A stretch of 64,000 nucleotides of DNA from Streptomyces puniciscabiei (GCF_006715785.1 NZ_VFNX01000001.1:4072001-4136000); one strand, 5' to 3'. Positions 17,073 to 25,756 are shown, counted from the stretch's first letter. Notes: generated by a model from the letters alone, not told the origin. Program-made: numbers and translations.

Positions 17073-17690
17073 GTGGGCCAGATCATCGCCGTCGCGGTCA
17101 TCACCATTCTGGCTGTCATCAGTCCCGGCGCGGATTTCGCGATGACCGTCCGCAACAGCTATCTGTACGGACGCACCGCGGGGGTCCTCGCGGCGGTCGG
17201 CATTTCCCTCGGGGTGCTGGTCCACGTCACCTACACCATGCTCGGTGTGGGCCTGCTGGTGTCGCGGACTCCGGCCCTGTTCACCGCGATGAAGCTGATC
17301 GGCGCGGCCTACCTGGTGTTCATCGGGTACAAGACGTTCATCACCAAGGCCCAGGTGGACATCGACCTGTCCGACGGCAGCGGCCTCTCGAAGGCCGGGG
17401 CCCTGCGCACCGGGTTCCTGACGAACGCGCTCAATCCCAAGACCATGCTCTTCGTACTCAGCACCTACACCCAGGTGGTCAGCGCCGATACCCCGGTCGC
17501 CCAGCAGATCGGTTACGGCCTGTTCATGTCCGTCGCCCATCTGGTCTGGTTCGCGCTGGCCGCGACCCTGTTCTCCAACCAGAGCCTGCGCACCCGGTTG
17601 CTGCGGCGGCAGTCCGTGCTGAACAAGGTGATCGGGACGGTGCTCGTCGGCCTCGGCATGGCCCTGGCGCTCACCCCGTCAGTCCAGTGA
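17073..17690 (+). CDS. LysE/RhtB-family amino-acid exporter
   Basis: 205-residue inner-membrane exporter with about six helices. The family hallmark near the N-terminus (ISPGADFAMTVRNSYLYGRTAG) and the middle motif FLTNALNPKTMLF are present. It exports amino acids or derivatives by proton antiport. GGGGAAAGG precedes the GTG at 17073. Directly downstream of the dioxygenase on the same strand, it is likely the efflux partner for the hydroxylated amino acid. Its last 12 bases overlap the converging ybaK gene. Confidence 0.87.
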   Translation: MGQIIAVAVITILAVISPGADFAMTVRNSYLYGRTAGVLAAVGISLGVLVHVTYTMLGVGLLVSRTPALFTAMKLIGAAYLVFIGYKTFITKAQVDIDLSDGSGLSKAGALRTGFLTNALNPKTMLFVLSTYTQVVSADTPVAQQIGYGLFMSVAHLVWFALAATLFSNQSLRTRLLRRQSVLNKVIGTVLVGLGMALALTPSVQ

Positions 17691-18176
17691 CACCGGCTCC
17701 ACGCGGGGCTCGGCGATGGACCGGTAGTCGGCCGTCGACAGCGCGAGCGACCGATCGAGCCGGGCGGCGTTGAAGTAGAACTCCGGGTGCACCAGCAGCC
17801 CGGGGTCGACGATCAGCTCCAGCCGCTCGTCGAAGGACAGGGGCAGGATGGTGCCGCTGGGGGAACCGGCCAGTTCCTCGGCGATGTCGGGGGAGGCGAA
17901 GGAGGCGTAGGTGCCGCCGTAGAGCGCCTTCACCGCCCCCAGGTCGACCCGCTTGTCCCCCGGCACGACCACCAGCGCGTGGCGCTTCTCCTTCTTGCCG
18001 ATCTTGACCATGACGATGATGCACTTGGCGGCCTGGTCGAGTGAGTGGCCGCGGAGCCGGCTGACCGCCTCGGTACCGCCCTCCGGGGCGTGCTCGATCA
18101 CCCGATACGTCGCCTGGTGCTCATCGAGCAGGGCGAGCAGCTTGCCGTAGGTGTCGTCGGCGTCGTCCGAACCCAT
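17679..18176 (-). CDS. ybaK: YbaK/EbsC-family aminoacyl-tRNA deacylase
   Basis: 165-residue single-domain editing protein. YbaK/ProX-like proteins hydrolyse mischarged aminoacyl-tRNA such as Cys-tRNAPro or Ala-tRNAPro. The conserved core is visible: the AAKCIIVMV strand, HALVVVPGDKRVDL and GSPSGTILPL. A strong AGGAGG lies 5 nt before the ATG at 18176. It is convergent with the exporter and divergent from the CGNR gene. The exact substrate tRNA is not determinable. If the cassette makes a non-standard amino acid, editing could matter, but this gene is common without such a neighbour. Confidence 0.88.
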   Translation of the reverse strand: MGSDDADDTYGKLLALLDEHQATYRVIEHAPEGGTEAVSRLRGHSLDQAAKCIIVMVKIGKKEKRHALVVVPGDKRVDLGAVKALYGGTYASFASPDIAEELAGSPSGTILPLSFDERLELIVDPGLLVHPEFYFNAARLDRSLALSTADYRSIAEPRVEPVSLD

Positions 18177-18366
18177 CGGATCCTCCTGATTCGGTGTTCA
18201 ACTGGGCTGTTGATCTCCTGAGTTGACCTTATCCCCAGCGTGGCGCCGGACGGGGAGGTGATCAGCCGGTACGAGGGGTTCCGGCCGCGGCCCCGGGCGG
18301 GCACTGTGAAGGGGAGAGCCCCTCGGAGAACAGCCCCACGCTTCCTGCCTAGGCGGTGACAGGCAC

Positions 18367-18960
18367 ATGGCACTGGGTACGGCGACACCCCCGTACGAGC
18401 CGCGGTTCGACGCCGGACGGATCTGTCTCGATCTGCTCGCGACCACACATCCGGCCGAACGGCTGGACGGCGTCGAGGTGTTGTGCGCGTGGATCCGCGG
18501 GGTGGGACTCGTGCCGGAGGGGACGGCGCTCGGCCGGGCCGACGCCTCCTGGCTGGTGGGGTTCCGTGAACTGCGCTCCCACATCGGGCAGTTGGTGCGC
18601 AACCCGCACGCACCGGACACGTCGTCGTACGAGAGGGCGCTGCGGCGGGTCAACGAGGTCGCGCACGCCGAGCCCCCCGCCCCGCGTGCCGTACGCGGTC
18701 CGGACGGCGGACTCACCAGGGAGCTGGCCGACCCGCCGACCTGCGCCGGGCTGCTCGCGGTCGTCGCACGGGACGCCGTGGACCTGCTCACCGATCCCGT
18801 CGTGCGGGCGGCCGTCCGGGAGTGCGAGGGGGACAACTGCCCGCTCGTGTACGTCGACACCTCCCGGGGGCGGCGCCGGCGGTGGTGTTCCAGCGAGGTC
18901 TGCGGGAACCGGGAGCGGGTGGCCCGGCACCGGCGGCGGGCCGCGCTCGCGAGAGCGTGA
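18367..18960 (+). CDS. CGNR zinc-finger regulator (ABATE domain)
   Basis: 197-residue putative transcription regulator. The N-terminal ABATE-like stress-sensing domain (RFDAGRICLDLLATTH onward) is followed by the CGNR zinc finger near the C-terminus: CEGDNCPLVYVD, WCSSEVCGNRERVARHRRR, with four cysteines for zinc. Such proteins are presumed DNA-binding. Targets are unknown; it sits between ybaK and sigU with 190 bp upstream and is probably monocistronic. No strong ribosome-binding site is seen, and the start is chosen on domain length. Confidence 0.85.
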   Translation: MALGTATPPYEPRFDAGRICLDLLATTHPAERLDGVEVLCAWIRGVGLVPEGTALGRADASWLVGFRELRSHIGQLVRNPHAPDTSSYERALRRVNEVAHAEPPAPRAVRGPDGGLTRELADPPTCAGLLAVVARDAVDLLTDPVVRAAVRECEGDNCPLVYVDTSRGRRRRWCSSEVCGNRERVARHRRRAALARA

Positions 18961-19183
18961 TTTCCGTAACACCGAGTTTGGATGCCCTGTACACGGGAAT
19001 CGGCGAGCATCCCGGATCGCGTGTCTGAAATGTGAAGATCAAGTGGTGGGATTGTGGTCGCATGTCCCGCTCGTCACGTCACCCCCGAGAAAACTGTCAC
19101 CTCCGTTTGAACACCGCGCCACTTCCTTCCGTACGGGTGGGCGAGCGACCGACTGGGGGAACCCCCGGACACCGGAGGTGGGC

Positions 19184-19762
19184 GTGCGCAAGGATGCGGC
19201 CGTGGCCAATGAACGTGGATCGAGGGCCCGACATCGCATGTCCTCACAGCCCTCGGAACCTGATGAGGAGCTGATGCGTGCGCTGTATCGAGAGCACGCC
19301 GGACCCCTGCTCGCGTATGTCCTGCGCCTGGTCGCCGGTGATCGGCAGCGCGCCGAGGACGTCGTACAGGAAACGCTCATCCGTGCCTGGAAGAACGCCG
19401 GTCAGCTCAATCGGGCGACCGGTTCGGTACGCCCCTGGCTGGTGACGGTCGCGCGCCGCATCGTCATCGACGGCCACCGCAGCCGGCAGGCCCGGCCGCA
19501 GGAGGTCGATCCGTCGCCGCTGGAGGTCATCCCCGCGGAGGACGAGATCGACAAGGCGCTGTGGCTGATGACGCTGTCGGACGCGCTCGACGACCTGACC
19601 CCGGCCCACCGGGAGGTACTCGTCGAGACGTACTTCAAGGGGCGTACGGTCAATGAGGCGGCCGAGACGCTGGGCATACCCAGCGGCACGGTGCGCTCTC
19701 GGGTGTTCTACGCCCTGCGATCGATGAAGCTGGCACTGGAGGAGCGGGGGGTGACGGCGTGA
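19184..19762 (+). CDS. sigU: ECF sigma factor SigU
   Basis: 192-residue extracytoplasmic-function sigma factor. Region 2 (LMRALYREHAGPLLAYVLRL, AEDVVQETLIRAWK) and region 4 (LTPAHREVLVETYFKGRTVNEAAETLGIPSGTVRSRVFYALRSMK) are both intact. The GTG at 19184 is favoured by GGAGG six bases upstream; an in-frame GTG at 19202 is an alternative. The stop overlaps the start of its zinc anti-sigma factor, so the two are translationally coupled. In S. coelicolor the orthologous SigU-RsuA pair links envelope stress with secretion and differentiation; the name rests on this synteny. Confidence 0.9.
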   Translation: MRKDAAVANERGSRARHRMSSQPSEPDEELMRALYREHAGPLLAYVLRLVAGDRQRAEDVVQETLIRAWKNAGQLNRATGSVRPWLVTVARRIVIDGHRSRQARPQEVDPSPLEVIPAEDEIDKALWLMTLSDALDDLTPAHREVLVETYFKGRTVNEAAETLGIPSGTVRSRVFYALRSMKLALEERGVTA

Positions 19763-20589
19763 TGAGCAGTGGATACGGGGGGATGCAGGGATTCGGCACG
19801 GGTGGTCCGGGTATGTCTGGCCCCATGAACCCCAGTTCGGGATCTCCGGTGCCGAGCGAGCACGAGACCGTCGGCGCCTACGCGCTCGGGATTCTCGACG
19901 ACGCCGAGGCAACCGCTTTCGAGGCACACCTCGCCGGCTGCGAGTGGTGCGCCCAGCAGCTGGACGAGCTCGCCGGGATGGAGCCGATGCTGGCCGCGCT
20001 GGCGGATCTGCCGGGCTCCGGCAGCAGCCCCGCGATCGGCGAGTCGCTGTCCGCCAAGCCCAGCCCGCGGCTGGTGGAGAAGCTGGTCGACGAGGTCGCG
20101 GAGAAGCGCGCCCAGAAGCGCCGCCGCAGCTTCTACATGATCGCCGCGGCGGCCGCGCTGATCATCGCCGGACCGCTGGCCGCGGTGGCGGTGAACAGCG
20201 GGTCGGGCGGCGGGCAGGTCACCGCGTCCGCGGCGCAGACCACCTTCGAGTCCATGCCCGACAGGAAGTCCGCCACGGACCCGGCGTCCCAGACCAGCGC
20301 CACCATCGCGATGCAGCAGAAGGACTGGGGCACCCAGGCGGTCCTGGAGCTGAAGAACGCCAAGGGGCCGCTGAAGTGCTCGCTGGTGCTCGTCGCGAAG
20401 AACGGGCAGCGCGTGACGATGTCCTCCTGGTCCGTGCCGAACTGGGGCTACGGCATCCCGGACGGGAAGACGCCGGAGTCCAGGAAACCGCTCTACATCG
20501 GCGGCGCGGCGGCCTTCAAGCCCAACGAGATCGACCACTTCGAGGTCGTGACCTTCCAGGGCAAGAAGCTGGTGCAGGTGCAGGCGTAG
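19762..20589 (+). CDS. rsuA: Zinc anti-sigma factor RsuA, membrane-anchored
   Basis: 275-residue anti-sigma factor. The cytoplasmic N-domain carries the zinc anti-sigma motif H-x3-C-x2-C (HLAGCEWC, about residues 53-60). One transmembrane helix lies near 129-150 (FYMIAAAAALIIAGPLAAVAV) and an external domain of about 125 residues follows. It sequesters SigU until an envelope signal. ATG 19762 overlaps the sigU stop (ATGA); a GTG one codon earlier is possible. An extra Gly/Met-rich N-terminal segment (about 30 residues) precedes the ZAS domain. Confidence 0.9.
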   Translation: MSSGYGGMQGFGTGGPGMSGPMNPSSGSPVPSEHETVGAYALGILDDAEATAFEAHLAGCEWCAQQLDELAGMEPMLAALADLPGSGSSPAIGESLSAKPSPRLVEKLVDEVAEKRAQKRRRSFYMIAAAAALIIAGPLAAVAVNSGSGGGQVTASAAQTTFESMPDRKSATDPASQTSATIAMQQKDWGTQAVLELKNAKGPLKCSLVLVAKNGQRVTMSSWSVPNWGYGIPDGKTPESRKPLYIGGAAAFKPNEIDHFEVVTFQGKKLVQVQA

Positions 20590-20663
20590 CCGCTTTGGGG
20601 GCTGCGCCCCCGGACCCCGCCGATTCCGGATGTGTGTTGTCCGTTGTCGGCTGCGGCTTCGTT

Positions 20664-20703
20664 GTGGCTGGTCGCGCAGTTCCCCGTGCCCCTGGGGAAC
20701 TGC
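20664..20703. repeat. Dispersed intergenic repeat, copy B
   Basis: GTGGCTGGTCGCGCAGTTCC core plus CCGTGCCCCTGGGGAACTGC, between rsuA and helD. Same family as copies A, C and D; the right half is the inverse of the left, so a hairpin can form. Confidence 0.7.
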
Positions 20704-20773
20704 CGCCCCGTAGCTTTGATGGGTCCCCTTGACGTACGGTTGACGGCTGCCCAGCACGTCAGAAGGGGGCCCG

Positions 20774-23179
20774 GTGGCCGCTCAGGTTCAGCAGTCCGCG
20801 GTCGGCCCGGCACACGACGGACAGGATTCCGTCCGTGACCGGGAGATCGGCATCGAACAGGAACACCTGGACCGGGTGTACCGGCGGCTCGAGGAGAAGA
20901 TCCACGAGGCCGAGTTCCTGATGCACGACGCGGCCAAGCGCGGCCAGGTCGGCACCCCCGGCGCGCTGGCCGAGCGGGACGCGCAGGTCTTCCGCGCGGG
21001 CATCCACCTGAACCGGCTGAACAACGAGTTCGAGGACTTCCTGTTCGGGCGGATCGACCTGCTGCTCGGCAAGGACGGCAAGAAGGGCCCGGACGGCGCG
21101 TACACGGCCGTCGAGCCCGCGGAGGGCGCGGTCCGGCCCGACAACACCGCCGACATCGCCGAGACCCTGCACATCGGGCGGATCGGCGTGCTCGACGAGG
21201 ACTACTCGCCGCTGGTCATCGACTGGCGGGCGCCCGCCGCCGCGCCCTTCTACCGGGCCACAGCGGTGGAGCCCGGGCGCGTCGTACGGCGCCGGGTCAT
21301 CCGGTCCAAGGGGCGCCGGGTGCTCGGCGTCGAGGACGACCTGATGCGGCCCGAGCTGACCGCCCGCCTCGACGGCCGTGAGCTGCCCGTGATCGGCGAC
21401 GGCGCCCTCATGGCCGCCCTCGGCCAGGCCCGCAGCCACACCATGCGGGACATTGTCTCCTCCATCCAGGCCGAGCAGGACCTGGTCATCCGCGCCCCCG
21501 CCGCCTCGATCACCTATGTGGAGGGCGGCCCGGGCACCGGCAAGACCGCCGTCGCCCTGCACCGCGCCGCCTACCTGCTCTACCAGGACAGACGCAGATA
21601 CGCGGGCGGCATCCTGATCGTCTCCCCGACCCCGCTGCTCGTGGCCTACACCGAGGGCGTGCTGCCCTCGCTCGGCGAGGAGGGCCAGGTCGCGATCCGC
21701 GCGATCGGCTCGCTGGTCGACGGTGCGGAGGCCACGCTGTACGACTCCCCGGCCGTGGCCCGCGCCAAGGGCTCGCACCGGATGCTGAAGGTGCTGCGGA
21801 AGGCCGCCCGGGGCGCCCTGGAACTGGGCCCGGCAGGCACCGGCGCGGTGGGGCAGCTCGCCCTGGACGACGGCAGCGAGGACACCGACGAGACGGCCGG
21901 CGCCGACGGCAGGGCGGCGCGGGCCTTCAGCGGGCCGCCGTCCCGCCTCCGCGTCGTCGCCTTCGGACGCCGTCTCGAGCTGGAGGCGGAGGAGCTGGAA
22001 CGCATCCGCCGTACGGCCCTCGGCGGCACCGCGCCGGTCAACCTGCTCCGCCCGCGCGCCCGCAGGCTGCTGCTGGACGCCCTGTGGGCCAGGTCCGGGT
22101 CGGCCGCCCGGCACACCGACCCCGAGCTGGCCGCCGAACTGCGCTCCTCCTTCGACGAGGACGTCACGTCCGAGGACTCCTTCCTCGCCTTCCTCGACGC
22201 CTGGTGGCCCGAGCTGACCCCGAAGGCCGTGCTCGCCGCCATGGCCGACGAGAAGCGGCTCGGCCGCTGGGCCCGCCGGATCCTCAACCCCGGCGAGGTC
22301 CGCAAGGTGGCCCGCTCGCTCCAGCGGGACGGGTACTCCGTGCACGACATCGCCATGCTGGACGAGCTCCAGGCGATCCTCGGCGCCCCGGCCCGGCCGC
22401 GGAAGAAGCGCGAGCTCGATCCGCTGGACCAGCTCACCGGGCTGGAGGAGCTGATGCCGGTGCGCGAGGAGTCGCAGCGGGAGCGGGCCGAGCGCCTGGC
22501 GCAGGAGCGCACCGAGTACGCGCACGTCATCGTCGACGAGGCCCAGGACCTCACCCCCATGCAGTGGCGCATGGTCGGCCGCCGCGGCCGGCACGCCACC
22601 TGGACGGTCGTCGGCGACCCGGCCCAGTCCTCCTGGTCCGACCCGGACGAGGCCGCCGAGGCCCGCGACGAGGCCCTCGGCACCCGGCCCCGGCGCCGCT
22701 TCGAGCTGACCGTGAACTACCGCAACCCGGCCGAGATCGCCGAGCTGGCGGCCAAGGTGCTCGCGCTCGCCATGCCCGGCTCCGAGGCGCCGAGCGCCGT
22801 GCGGTCCACCGGGGTCGAGCCGCGGTTCATGGTCGTACGGGAGTCTGTCGGGGCCACCGTGCGCGCGGAGGCCGAGCGGCTGCTGGAGCTGGTGGACGGC
22901 ACGGTCGGCGTGGTCGTCGCCATGAACCGGCGCGCGGAGGCCCGGCGCTGGCTGGACGGGCTCGGCGACCGGGTGGTGGCGCTCGGCAGCCTGGAGGCCA
23001 AGGGGCTGGAGTACGACGCGACGGTCGTCGTGTCGCCCGCGGAGATCGCCGACGAGTCCCCGGCCGGGCTGCGCGTGCTCTACGTGGCGCTGACCAGGGC
23101 CACCCAGCAGCTGACGGTGGTGTCGGGGGAGCGGGACGAGCCGGATGCGGCCGGGGTGCCGGACCTGCTGCGGGACTGA
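20774..23179 (+). CDS. helD: HelD-like RNA polymerase-recycling helicase
   Basis: 801-residue UvrD/Rep-superfamily ATPase of the HelD type. The N-terminal coiled-coil arm (EQEHLDRVYRRLEEKIHEAEF, about residues 25-110) enters RNA polymerase. The Walker A GGPGTGKT lies at about 251-258. Motif II (VIVDEAQDLTPMQW) and the late motifs (LEAKGLEYDATVVV, LYVALTRATQQL) are intact. HelD releases stalled RNA polymerase from nucleic acid, and some actinobacterial homologues lower rifampicin sensitivity. No rifamycin-associated element was seen upstream. AAGGGGG precedes the GTG. A candidate small RNA lies directly downstream. Confidence 0.9.
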   Translation: MAAQVQQSAVGPAHDGQDSVRDREIGIEQEHLDRVYRRLEEKIHEAEFLMHDAAKRGQVGTPGALAERDAQVFRAGIHLNRLNNEFEDFLFGRIDLLLGKDGKKGPDGAYTAVEPAEGAVRPDNTADIAETLHIGRIGVLDEDYSPLVIDWRAPAAAPFYRATAVEPGRVVRRRVIRSKGRRVLGVEDDLMRPELTARLDGRELPVIGDGALMAALGQARSHTMRDIVSSIQAEQDLVIRAPAASITYVEGGPGTGKTAVALHRAAYLLYQDRRRYAGGILIVSPTPLLVAYTEGVLPSLGEEGQVAIRAIGSLVDGAEATLYDSPAVARAKGSHRMLKVLRKAARGALELGPAGTGAVGQLALDDGSEDTDETAGADGRAARAFSGPPSRLRVVAFGRRLELEAEELERIRRTALGGTAPVNLLRPRARRLLLDALWARSGSAARHTDPELAAELRSSFDEDVTSEDSFLAFLDAWWPELTPKAVLAAMADEKRLGRWARRILNPGEVRKVARSLQRDGYSVHDIAMLDELQAILGAPARPRKKRELDPLDQLTGLEELMPVREESQRERAERLAQERTEYAHVIVDEAQDLTPMQWRMVGRRGRHATWTVVGDPAQSSWSDPDEAAEARDEALGTRPRRRFELTVNYRNPAEIAELAAKVLALAMPGSEAPSAVRSTGVEPRFMVVRESVGATVRAEAERLLELVDGTVGVVVAMNRRAEARRWLDGLGDRVVALGSLEAKGLEYDATVVVSPAEIADESPAGLRVLYVALTRATQQLTVVSGERDEPDAAGVPDLLRD

Positions 23180-23227
23180 CTTCCTGTGAACATCCGGCAC
23201 GGGAATGGCCCCGGGGCGCCGGTTTGT

Positions 23228-23233
23228 TAGCCT
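23228..23233 (+). promoter_or_regulatory. -10 hexamer of the candidate small RNA
   Basis: TAGCCT is placed so that transcription about 7 nt downstream would start at G 23240, exactly the first base of the predicted closing stem. No -35 is evident. Confidence 0.45.
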
Positions 23234-23239
23234 TGGTGT

Positions 23240-23375
23240 GGCACCGGCCCGATCCAAGCCCCCGGGCCCAACCTTCGTCCCTGCGAGGGACCACTTGCCG
23301 CGAGGCGAGCATGGCGGGTCGGTGTCATGAGCGTGAGAGAGACCCACGTCGGATGTGACGTGGGTCTCTTTCTTT
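23240..23375 (+). ncRNA. Candidate structured small RNA or leader with own terminator
   Basis: A 12-bp closing stem pairs 23240-23251 (GGCACCGGCCCG) with 23315-23326 (CGGGTCGGTGTC), with two G-U pairs and no mismatch, and can extend outward. Inside are a GTCCC/GGGAC hairpin with loop TGCGA (23277-23291) and a CTTGCC/GGCGAG hairpin capped by a GCGA (GNRA) tetraloop (23294-23309). A 13-bp perfect terminator stem at 23338-23369 plus TTCTTT ends the unit. No ORF is present. It lies 60 bp after helD and about 170 bp before the malic-enzyme gene. It could be an independent sRNA of about 135 nt or an attenuating leader. I could not assign a known RNA family. Confidence 0.6.
23336..23375 (+). terminator. 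Rho-independent terminator of the small RNA
   Basis: AGAGACCCACGTC and GACGTGGGTCTCT form a 13-bp perfect stem around GGATGT, followed by TTCTTT. It is one of the strongest terminators in the window. Confidence 0.85.
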
Positions 23376-23544
23376 GCCTGATCTTCTCTCGTATGGTGGA
23401 AGTGGTTTTCCGAAATCATGCGGGAGCCTTGCACCGCTCATGAACAAAACGTCCGCAATCCAGGGCGACTACCACGTACTCCGCGGTAGGTGCGACGATC
23501 GGACGGCACAACTCGCGACACGGTGAAAGCAGAGGAAGTCGGCC

Positions 23545-24960
23545 ATGGCAACGGCGCCCAGCGTCTCCTACTCGATGACCATCCGGCTGGAGGTGCCCGC
23601 GAGCGGAACCGCCGTCTCGCAGCTCACCACCGCGGTGGAGTCCTCCGGAGGCTCGGTGACCGGCCTCGACGTCACCGCGTCCGGGCACGAGAAGCTCCGT
23701 ATCGACGTCACCATCGCGGCCACCTCCACGGCCCACGCCGAGGAGATCGTCGAGAAGCTGCGCGGTATCGAGGGCGTCACCCTCGGCAAGGTCTCCGACC
23801 GTACGTTCCTGATGCACCTCGGCGGCAAGATCGAGATGCAGTCCAAGCACCCCATCCGCAACCGTGACGACCTGTCCATGGTCTACACGCCCGGCGTGGC
23901 CCGCGTCTGCATGGCCATCGCCGAGAACCCCGAGGACGCCCGCCGCCTCACCATCAAGCGCAACTCCGTTGCGGTCGTGACGGACGGCTCCGCCGTGCTG
24001 GGCCTGGGCAACATCGGCCCCAAGGCCGCGCTGCCCGTCATGGAGGGCAAGGCGGCCCTGTTCAAGCGCTTCGCCGGCATCGACGCCTGGCCGATCTGCC
24101 TGGACACCCAGGACAGCGACGCGATCGTGGAGATCGTCAAGGCGATCGCCCCCGGGTTCGCCGGCATCAACCTGGAGGACATCTCCGCCCCCCGCTGCTT
24201 CGAGATCGAGGCCCGGCTGCGCGAGGCCCTCGACATCCCGGTCTTCCACGACGACCAGCACGGCACCGCGATCGTCGTCCTCGCCGCCCTGACCAACGCA
24301 CTTCGCGTCACGGACAAGGCGATCGAGAACATCCGGGTCGTGATGTCCGGCGCCGGCGCGGCCGGTACGGCCATCCTCAAGCTGCTGCTCGCCGCGGGCG
24401 TGAAGAACGCCGTCGTCGCCGACATCCACGGAGTCGTCCACTCCGGCCGCGAGGACCTGGTGAACGCCCCGGCCGACTCGCCGCTGCGCTGGATCGCCGA
24501 CAACACCAACCCCGAGGGCCTCACCGGCACGCTGAAGGAGGCCGTGCGCGGCGCCGACGTGTTCATCGGCGTCTCCGCCCCGAACGTCCTCGACGGCGAC
24601 GACGTGGCCGCCATGGCCGACGGCGCCATCGTGTTCGCGCTCGCGAACCCCGACCCCGAGGTCGACCCCGCAATCGCCCGGCAGACGGCGGCCGTTGTGG
24701 CCACCGGCCGCTCCGACTTCCCGAACCAGATCAACAACGTGCTGGTCTTCCCGGGCGTCTTCCGCGGCCTGCTGGACGCCCAGTCCCGCACCGTCAACAC
24801 CGAGATGATGCTGGCCGCCGCGAAGGCCCTCGCCGACGTGGTCAGCCAGGACGAGCTGAACCCGAACTACATCATCCCGAGCGTCTTCAACGACAAGGTC
24901 GCGGGCGCCGTGGCGGGCGCGGTCCGCGAGGCCGCCAGGGCGGCGGGCGCGACCGCCTAG
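23545..24960 (+). CDS. NAD(P)-dependent malic enzyme with N-terminal ACT domain
   Basis: Oxidative decarboxylation of malate to pyruvate, linking the TCA cycle with lipid and polyketide precursor supply. The 471-residue product has an ACT-like regulatory domain (about residues 8-85), then the malic domain with the catalytic tyrosine in MVYTPGVARV, the lysine in SAVLGLGNIGPKAALPVMEGKA, and metal ligands in INLEDISAPRCFE and FHDDQHGTAIV. The dinucleotide fold shows VMSGAGAAGTAILKLL. The ATG at 23545 has AGAGGAAG about 10 nt upstream. A terminator-bearing leader lies upstream. Cofactor preference is not decidable from the motif alone. Confidence 0.93.
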   Translation: MATAPSVSYSMTIRLEVPASGTAVSQLTTAVESSGGSVTGLDVTASGHEKLRIDVTIAATSTAHAEEIVEKLRGIEGVTLGKVSDRTFLMHLGGKIEMQSKHPIRNRDDLSMVYTPGVARVCMAIAENPEDARRLTIKRNSVAVVTDGSAVLGLGNIGPKAALPVMEGKAALFKRFAGIDAWPICLDTQDSDAIVEIVKAIAPGFAGINLEDISAPRCFEIEARLREALDIPVFHDDQHGTAIVVLAALTNALRVTDKAIENIRVVMSGAGAAGTAILKLLLAAGVKNAVVADIHGVVHSGREDLVNAPADSPLRWIADNTNPEGLTGTLKEAVRGADVFIGVSAPNVLDGDDVAAMADGAIVFALANPDPEVDPAIARQTAAVVATGRSDFPNQINNVLVFPGVFRGLLDAQSRTVNTEMMLAAAKALADVVSQDELNPNYIIPSVFNDKVAGAVAGAVREAARAAGATA

Positions 24961-25308
24961 CCACCCGCCACGCCGCTCTGCCGGGTGACGGCGGAGCGGC
25001 GGCCGGGCGACGTCCCGGTGACGGCGTGCCGTACTGTGCAGGGGCTGTGAGGATCACCACGGCGGCCCCTGCACCGGCGCGTCGTGGAACCAGCCGATGC
25101 CGGGCGCACTCTAGGGTGACGCCGAGCGGGCGCTTTTCGTGTGACTCCCCAGGGTGTTCTCACGACTCCTACGGGTGCCGGATTGGCTTTACCGCCGCAG
25201 GTAGGGGCAGGATGCGTCCCTGGGCGCGAGCGCATCGGCATCGCAGTGCCTCGGGCGTCTCCGCCGCAAGGCACACCCCAACGGCAAGAAAAACACGGGA
25301 GTAACAAC
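24961..25308. other. 348-bp intergenic region before hupA
   Basis: No gene is seen. An 8-bp inverted repeat GCAGGGGC/GCCCCTGC starts near 25037. TACTGT at 25029-25034 and TAGGGT at 25113-25118 could be -10 elements of hupA, which would give a long 5' leader. I see no recognisable riboswitch. A long leader fits a highly expressed nucleoid-protein gene, but this is speculation. Confidence 0.4.
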
Positions 25309-25590
25309 ATGAACCGCAGTGAGCTGGTGGCCGCGCTGGCCGACCGCGCCGAGGTGACCCGCAAGGACGCCGACGCCGTGCTGGCCGCGTTCGCCGAGAC
25401 CGTCGGCGAGATCGTCGCCAAGGGCGACGAGAAGGTCACCATCCCCGGCTTCCTGACCTTCGAGCGCACCCACCGTGCCGCTCGCACCGCGCGCAACCCG
25501 CAGACCGGCGAGCCGATCAACATCCCCGCCGGCTACAGCGTGAAGGTCACCGCGGGCTCCAAGCTCAAGGAAGCGGCCAAGGGCAAGTAA
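25309..25590 (+). CDS. hupA: Nucleoid protein HU
   Basis: 93-residue histone-like DNA-binding protein that bends and compacts DNA as a dimer. The canonical HU fold is visible: NRSELVAALADRAEVTRKDADAVL helices, the GFLTFERTHRAARTARNPQTGEPINIPA beta-arm with the conserved proline that intercalates DNA, and KLKEAAKGK at the C-terminus. It is the short HU form, without the lysine-rich tail of the sporulation-associated HupS. GGGAG lies 7 nt before the ATG. A bidirectional terminator separates it from murA. Confidence 0.96.
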   Translation: MNRSELVAALADRAEVTRKDADAVLAAFAETVGEIVAKGDEKVTIPGFLTFERTHRAARTARNPQTGEPINIPAGYSVKVTAGSKLKEAAKGK

Positions 25591-25662
25591 GCGCTCCGCT
25601 TCGAGCGCCGGTCCACCGAAGCGCCGCTGCGGTGGAGCGCCGTGGGCGGCTGCGGGCCCGTC

Positions 25663-25702
25663 GTGGCTGGTCGCGCAGTTCCCCGCGCCCCATGGGGCGC
25701 TC
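25663..25702. repeat. Dispersed intergenic repeat, copy C
   Basis: GTGGCTGGTCGCGCAGTTCC then CCGCGCCCCATGGGGCGCTC, between hupA and murA. Nearly identical over 30 bp to copy B, with a palindromic GCGCCCCATGGGGCGC end. Confidence 0.7.
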
Positions 25703-25718
25703 GAGCCGAAGACGCTGA

Positions 25719-25756
25719 AAAGGGCGGCCCCCCTCGTACGAGGGGGGCCGCCCTTT
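25719..25756. terminator. Bidirectional terminator between hupA and murA
   Basis: A perfect 38-bp palindrome. AAAGGGCGGCCCCCCTCGT and its exact complement meet at TACG, giving A/T runs on both sides so it can stop both converging genes. Confidence 0.9.

Noticed and set aside
20590..20773. Rifamycin-associated element upstream of helD
   Set aside because: I looked for the RAE inverted repeat around the promoter and did not find it; the region holds only a dispersed repeat.
23240..23335. Assignment to a known riboswitch class
   Set aside because: I recognised no cobalamin, SAM, glycine, ydaO or guanidine-type consensus; I leave it unassigned rather than guess.
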